From Pseudomonadaceae bacterium (lineage in GTDB: Bacteria > Pseudomonadota > Alphaproteobacteria > UBA2136 > UBA6156): 9,250 nt of DNA. Shown here in pieces: positions 7,449 to 9,250 of this stretch. The notes beneath the pieces are model-generated. The model worked only from the letters and a program-made list of their open reading frames with translations. It made no database searches and was not told the DNA's origin. The stretch lies in contig CANHVX010000034.1 of the NCBI GenBank assembly GCA_947464215.1, positions 1-9,250 of the forward strand. Reading direction: 5' to 3'. The position numbers and the translations under genes were made by a program. The first letter of the stretch is position 1; every line of letters starts with the position of its first letter.

Positions 7449-9128
7449 TTAGCCTTTCACGTGTGTGCGTGCCATGGCGCGCAATGGTTTTTTGTCAATT
7501 TTTCCAACCAACGTTTTGGGCAGAGCATCTAAAACGGTGATATCCGCCAGTTTTTCCAATGGGTTGAGGTGAGTATCTGCATAGGTCTGCAAAGCCTTCA
7601 GCACAGAAGGCTCGGGGGTGCGAAGGCTCACAAAGGCGGTTGGCATCTCGCCCTTATGGGGGTGGGGGATAGCCACAACTGCCACCTCGGCCACAGCGGG
7701 GTGGCGGGCCAAAATCTCTTCCACGTGGCGGGGGAACACTTTGTAACCGTTCACAAAAATAACGTCTTTGAGGCGATCTGTTACAAACAGAAAACCGTGG
7801 CGGTCAAAGTGGCCCACATCGCCGGTGCGCATCCAGCCGTTATGCATCAGGGCGTTTGTGGCGGCGGGGCGGCGCCAGTAGCGGGCCATGGTTTGGGGGC
7901 CTTGCAACCATATTTCCCCATCCGCTCCGGCGGGTAAAACCTTCGTTGGGTTATCAATGGCGCGTATGCTCACGGCGGTGCCGGGTAAGGGCAGCCCCAC
8001 ACTGCCGGCGGGGGCGGTGCCGGTGTGGGGGCCACAGGCAACCACGGGGCTTGCTTCTGTTAAACCATAGCCTTCCACCACGGTGGCACCACTCAGGGCT
8101 TCAAAGCGTTGTTTAACTACGACAGGCAAGGGGGCCCCACCTGAAATACAAAACCGCAAGCTTTTCAGTGAGTATCTGCGTGTCAGGGGGCTGTTCGCCA
8201 AAGCGTTGAAGAGCGCAGGCACCCCAGGCAACAAGGTTGCGCGTGTGCGTTCAACCCGTTTCAGCAGGTTCTTCAAATGGAATTGCGGCAACAGATGAAG
8301 GGTTGCCCCCGTGTTAACCCCCATGAGCAAAATAGCAGTCAGCGCAAATACATGGAAGAGAGGTAAAACCGCCACCATCACATCGCCGTGCGGGTGGGGT
8401 TTGCCAAGCCAAGCGGTCACTTGGGCGGTGTTGGCCAGGAGGCTCCCGTGCGTAAGAACAGCTGCTTTGGGGGTGCCGGTGGTGCCGCCGGTATATTGCA
8501 GCACAGCCGCATGGCGGAGGGTGCGGCGGTGGCGTTGCAAGGGGCGTTCTGCCCGGGCCAAAAAGTGGGCCCAGGCCATGGTGCCGTGCGGCAGCCGATA
8601 CACGCGCAGAGAAGCTTTGAGAACGTAAAAACCCAAGCGGGTTACAAGGGGCATAAAGGTGGCAAGGTCCACCGCAATCACATGGCGCACGCGGGTGCCG
8701 CGGCGGGCCTGCATCAGTTTGCTCCACACGGGTTCAAGGGCAAGGCCGAACACATGGGTGGCGCCGCTGTCAGCCAGCATATGGTGAAGCTCGTCGGCGC
8801 TGTAAAGCGGGTTGAGGTTCACCACCACCCCGCCCGCCTTCAGCACGCCAAAAAAAGCCGCCACATAGGCGGGGCAGTTCGGTAAACAGAGGGCCACACG
8901 GTCGCCAGGTTTCAGGCGGAAAGCTTGCAACGCGCGGGCCACGGTCTCGGCAAGGTTATGCACCTCGGCATAGGTCCAGCTGCGGCCCATAAAACCAAGG
9001 GCGGTGCGGGTGGGCCAGCGCTGCACGGCGTGGTCAAGCAGGGCATCCAAACGTGGGGCGGTGGGCACCACATGGTGGGGCACGTCGGCGGGGTAGGCCT
9101 TTAGCCAAGGCTGCGTAAGGTTAGACAT
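7449..9128 (-). CDS. fadD: Long-chain fatty acyl-CoA synthetase, FadD type
   Basis: FadD activates free fatty acids with ATP and CoA through an acyl-adenylate, usually at the inner face of the cytoplasmic membrane, and so feeds the enzymes encoded downstream. The 559 residues (E. coli FadD has 561) show the adenylate-forming family motifs in order: the phosphate-binding loop YTGGTTGTPK (212-221), GYGLTEASP (353-361), the FACS signature region NGWMRTGD (430-437) with DRLKDVIFVNGYKVFP (451-466), and LPKTLVGKIDKKPLR (536-550), in which K543 is the expected catalytic lysine. The start WLKAYPADVP (9-18) resembles the E. coli FadD N-terminus. ATG 9128 is chosen because a perfect AGGAGG lies 6 nt upstream; a TTG at 9191 in the same frame would extend it by 21 residues but has no such support. 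One small variation is A222 after the loop lysine, where PKGA is more usual. The start overlaps the end of the upstream hydrolase gene by 8 bp. Exact chain-length preference cannot be read from the sequence. Confidence 0.94.
   Translation of the reverse strand: MSNLTQPWLKAYPADVPHHVVPTAPRLDALLDHAVQRWPTRTALGFMGRSWTYAEVHNLAETVARALQAFRLKPGDRVALCLPNCPAYVAAFFGVLKAGGVVVNLNPLYSADELHHMLADSGATHVFGLALEPVWSKLMQARRGTRVRHVIAVDLATFMPLVTRLGFYVLKASLRVYRLPHGTMAWAHFLARAERPLQRHRRTLRHAAVLQYTGGTTGTPKAAVLTHGSLLANTAQVTAWLGKPHPHGDVMVAVLPLFHVFALTAILLMGVNTGATLHLLPQFHLKNLLKRVERTRATLLPGVPALFNALANSPLTRRYSLKSLRFCISGGAPLPVVVKQRFEALSGATVVEGYGLTEASPVVACGPHTGTAPAGSVGLPLPGTAVSIRAIDNPTKVLPAGADGEIWLQGPQTMARYWRRPAATNALMHNGWMRTGDVGHFDRHGFLFVTDRLKDVIFVNGYKVFPRHVEEILARHPAVAEVAVVAIPHPHKGEMPTAFVSLRTPEPSVLKALQTYADTHLNPLEKLADITVLDALPKTLVGKIDKKPLRAMARTHVKG
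7453..7458 (-). promoter_or_regulatory. Ribosome binding site of fadA inside the fadD 3' end
   Basis: The minus strand reads GAAAGG 8 nt before the fadA ATG. It is embedded in the last codons of fadD, just before its TAA. Confidence 0.55.
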
Positions 9129-9250
9129 CGGGCGCCTCCTGTAAAAAACTGTGGATATAACTCCAGCTCTGGGCACGGTTGTGGGCCACAATGCCGTGGC
9201 CTTGCGCGGGCAACATCACCAGGCGGTAGTGCCGAGATGCTTTTGCAAAG
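9121..9250 (-). CDS. C-terminal end of a probable alpha/beta-hydrolase (S9 peptidase-like), cut by the window edge
   Basis: On the minus strand a frame is open from base 9249 to TAA at 9123-9121, giving 42 residues. The core reads RLVMLPAQGHGIV, followed by a helix-like tail NRAQSWSYIHSFLQ. An extended strand ending in GHG followed by a C-terminal amphipathic helix is how S9-family serine peptidases and related alpha/beta-hydrolases end, with the His of GHG as the catalytic-triad histidine. This identification rests on a short fragment. The stop codon overlaps the fadD start by 8 bp, and the fadD AGGAGG lies inside this gene, so it is very likely the preceding gene of the same operon. Whether its product acts in lipid breakdown (for example as an esterase) or is unrelated cannot be told here. 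Confidence 0.6.
   Translation of the reverse strand, partial: FAKASRHYRLVMLPAQGHGIVAHNRAQSWSYIHSFLQEAPDV
9135..9140 (-). promoter_or_regulatory. Strong ribosome binding site of fadD (decides the start)
   Basis: The minus strand reads AGGAGG, a full anti-Shine-Dalgarno match, 6 nt before the ATG at 9128. It lies in the 3' end of the upstream hydrolase frame. It is the strongest such site in the window and fixes the fadD start over the upstream TTG. Confidence 0.8.

Larger units (their letters stand above)
1633..9250 (-). other. Beta-oxidation operon (hydrolase-fadD-fadA-fadN-fadE)
   Basis: Five same-strand genes follow each other with an 8-bp overlap and gaps of 4, 3 and 85 bp. Each complete gene has its own Shine-Dalgarno-like site, and three of these sites lie inside the preceding gene. 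This supports one transcript with translational coupling. The promoter and any FadR- or PsrA-like operator must lie beyond 9250, since no gap upstream of fadD is available. Whether fadE has an additional promoter in the 85-bp spacer is unresolved. Confidence 0.8.

Noticed and set aside
8314..8727. Second minus-strand frame (137 codons) inside fadD
   Set aside because: It is an out-of-frame shadow, rich in Pro, His, Arg and Cys, within a region where the fadD frame carries the ATP-binding loop.
9129..9191. N-terminal extension of FadD by 21 residues from a TTG start at 9191
   Set aside because: The perfect AGGAGG at 9140-9135 points to ATG 9128, the extension lies within the coding end of the upstream hydrolase frame, and FadD homologues begin near the chosen start.
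1..9250. Search for mobile elements, CRISPR arrays, tRNAs, riboswitches and phage or defence genes
   Set aside because: Coding sequence fills nearly the whole window. The only gap over 80 bp is the 85-bp fadN-fadE spacer, and no repeats, tRNA-like structures or transposase or integrase motifs were seen.

Overview
The window is G+C-rich, densely packed bacterial chromosome. It holds one nearly complete fatty-acid beta-oxidation operon on the minus strand, facing a TPR-repeat protein gene on the plus strand. Protein resemblance suggests a Gram-negative Pseudomonadota member. The TPR protein looks alphaproteobacterial, while FadD, FadA and FadE resemble the E. coli types. There is no rRNA or other phylogenetic marker, so the assignment is tentative.

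Layout: (1) positions 1-1646, plus strand, the 3' part of a gene for a large TPR protein whose start lies outside the window. (2) positions 9250 down to 1633, minus strand, in transcription order: the last 42 codons of a probable alpha/beta-hydrolase (S9-peptidase-like); fadD (long-chain acyl-CoA synthetase, ATG at 9128); a fadA-type thiolase (ATG at 7444); a fadN-type fused 3-hydroxyacyl-CoA dehydrogenase/enoyl-CoA hydratase (ATG at 6274); and fadE (acyl-CoA dehydrogenase, ATG at 3840). The junctions are an 8-bp overlap, a 4-bp gap, a 3-bp gap and an 85-bp gap, so this reads as one transcription unit whose promoter lies beyond position 9250. fadE and the TPR gene converge and overlap by 14 bp at their 3' ends.

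Together the four complete enzymes cover activation of a fatty acid to acyl-CoA (FadD), dehydrogenation to the 2-enoyl-CoA (FadE), hydration and second oxidation (FadN), and thiolysis to acetyl-CoA (FadA). The catalytic residues expected for each family can be seen. The electron acceptor (ETF and ETF dehydrogenase), a fatty-acid importer and a regulator are not in the window.

No phage, insertion sequence, CRISPR, toxin-antitoxin or RNA gene was seen, and no undescribed system. The points worth a second look are modest: a Bacillus-type FadN combined with E. coli-type FadD and FadE, a FadE without the N-terminal membrane segment of the E. coli enzyme, the hydrolase fragment translationally overlapping fadD, a hairpin in the only sizeable gap of the operon, and the overlapping convergent gene ends.
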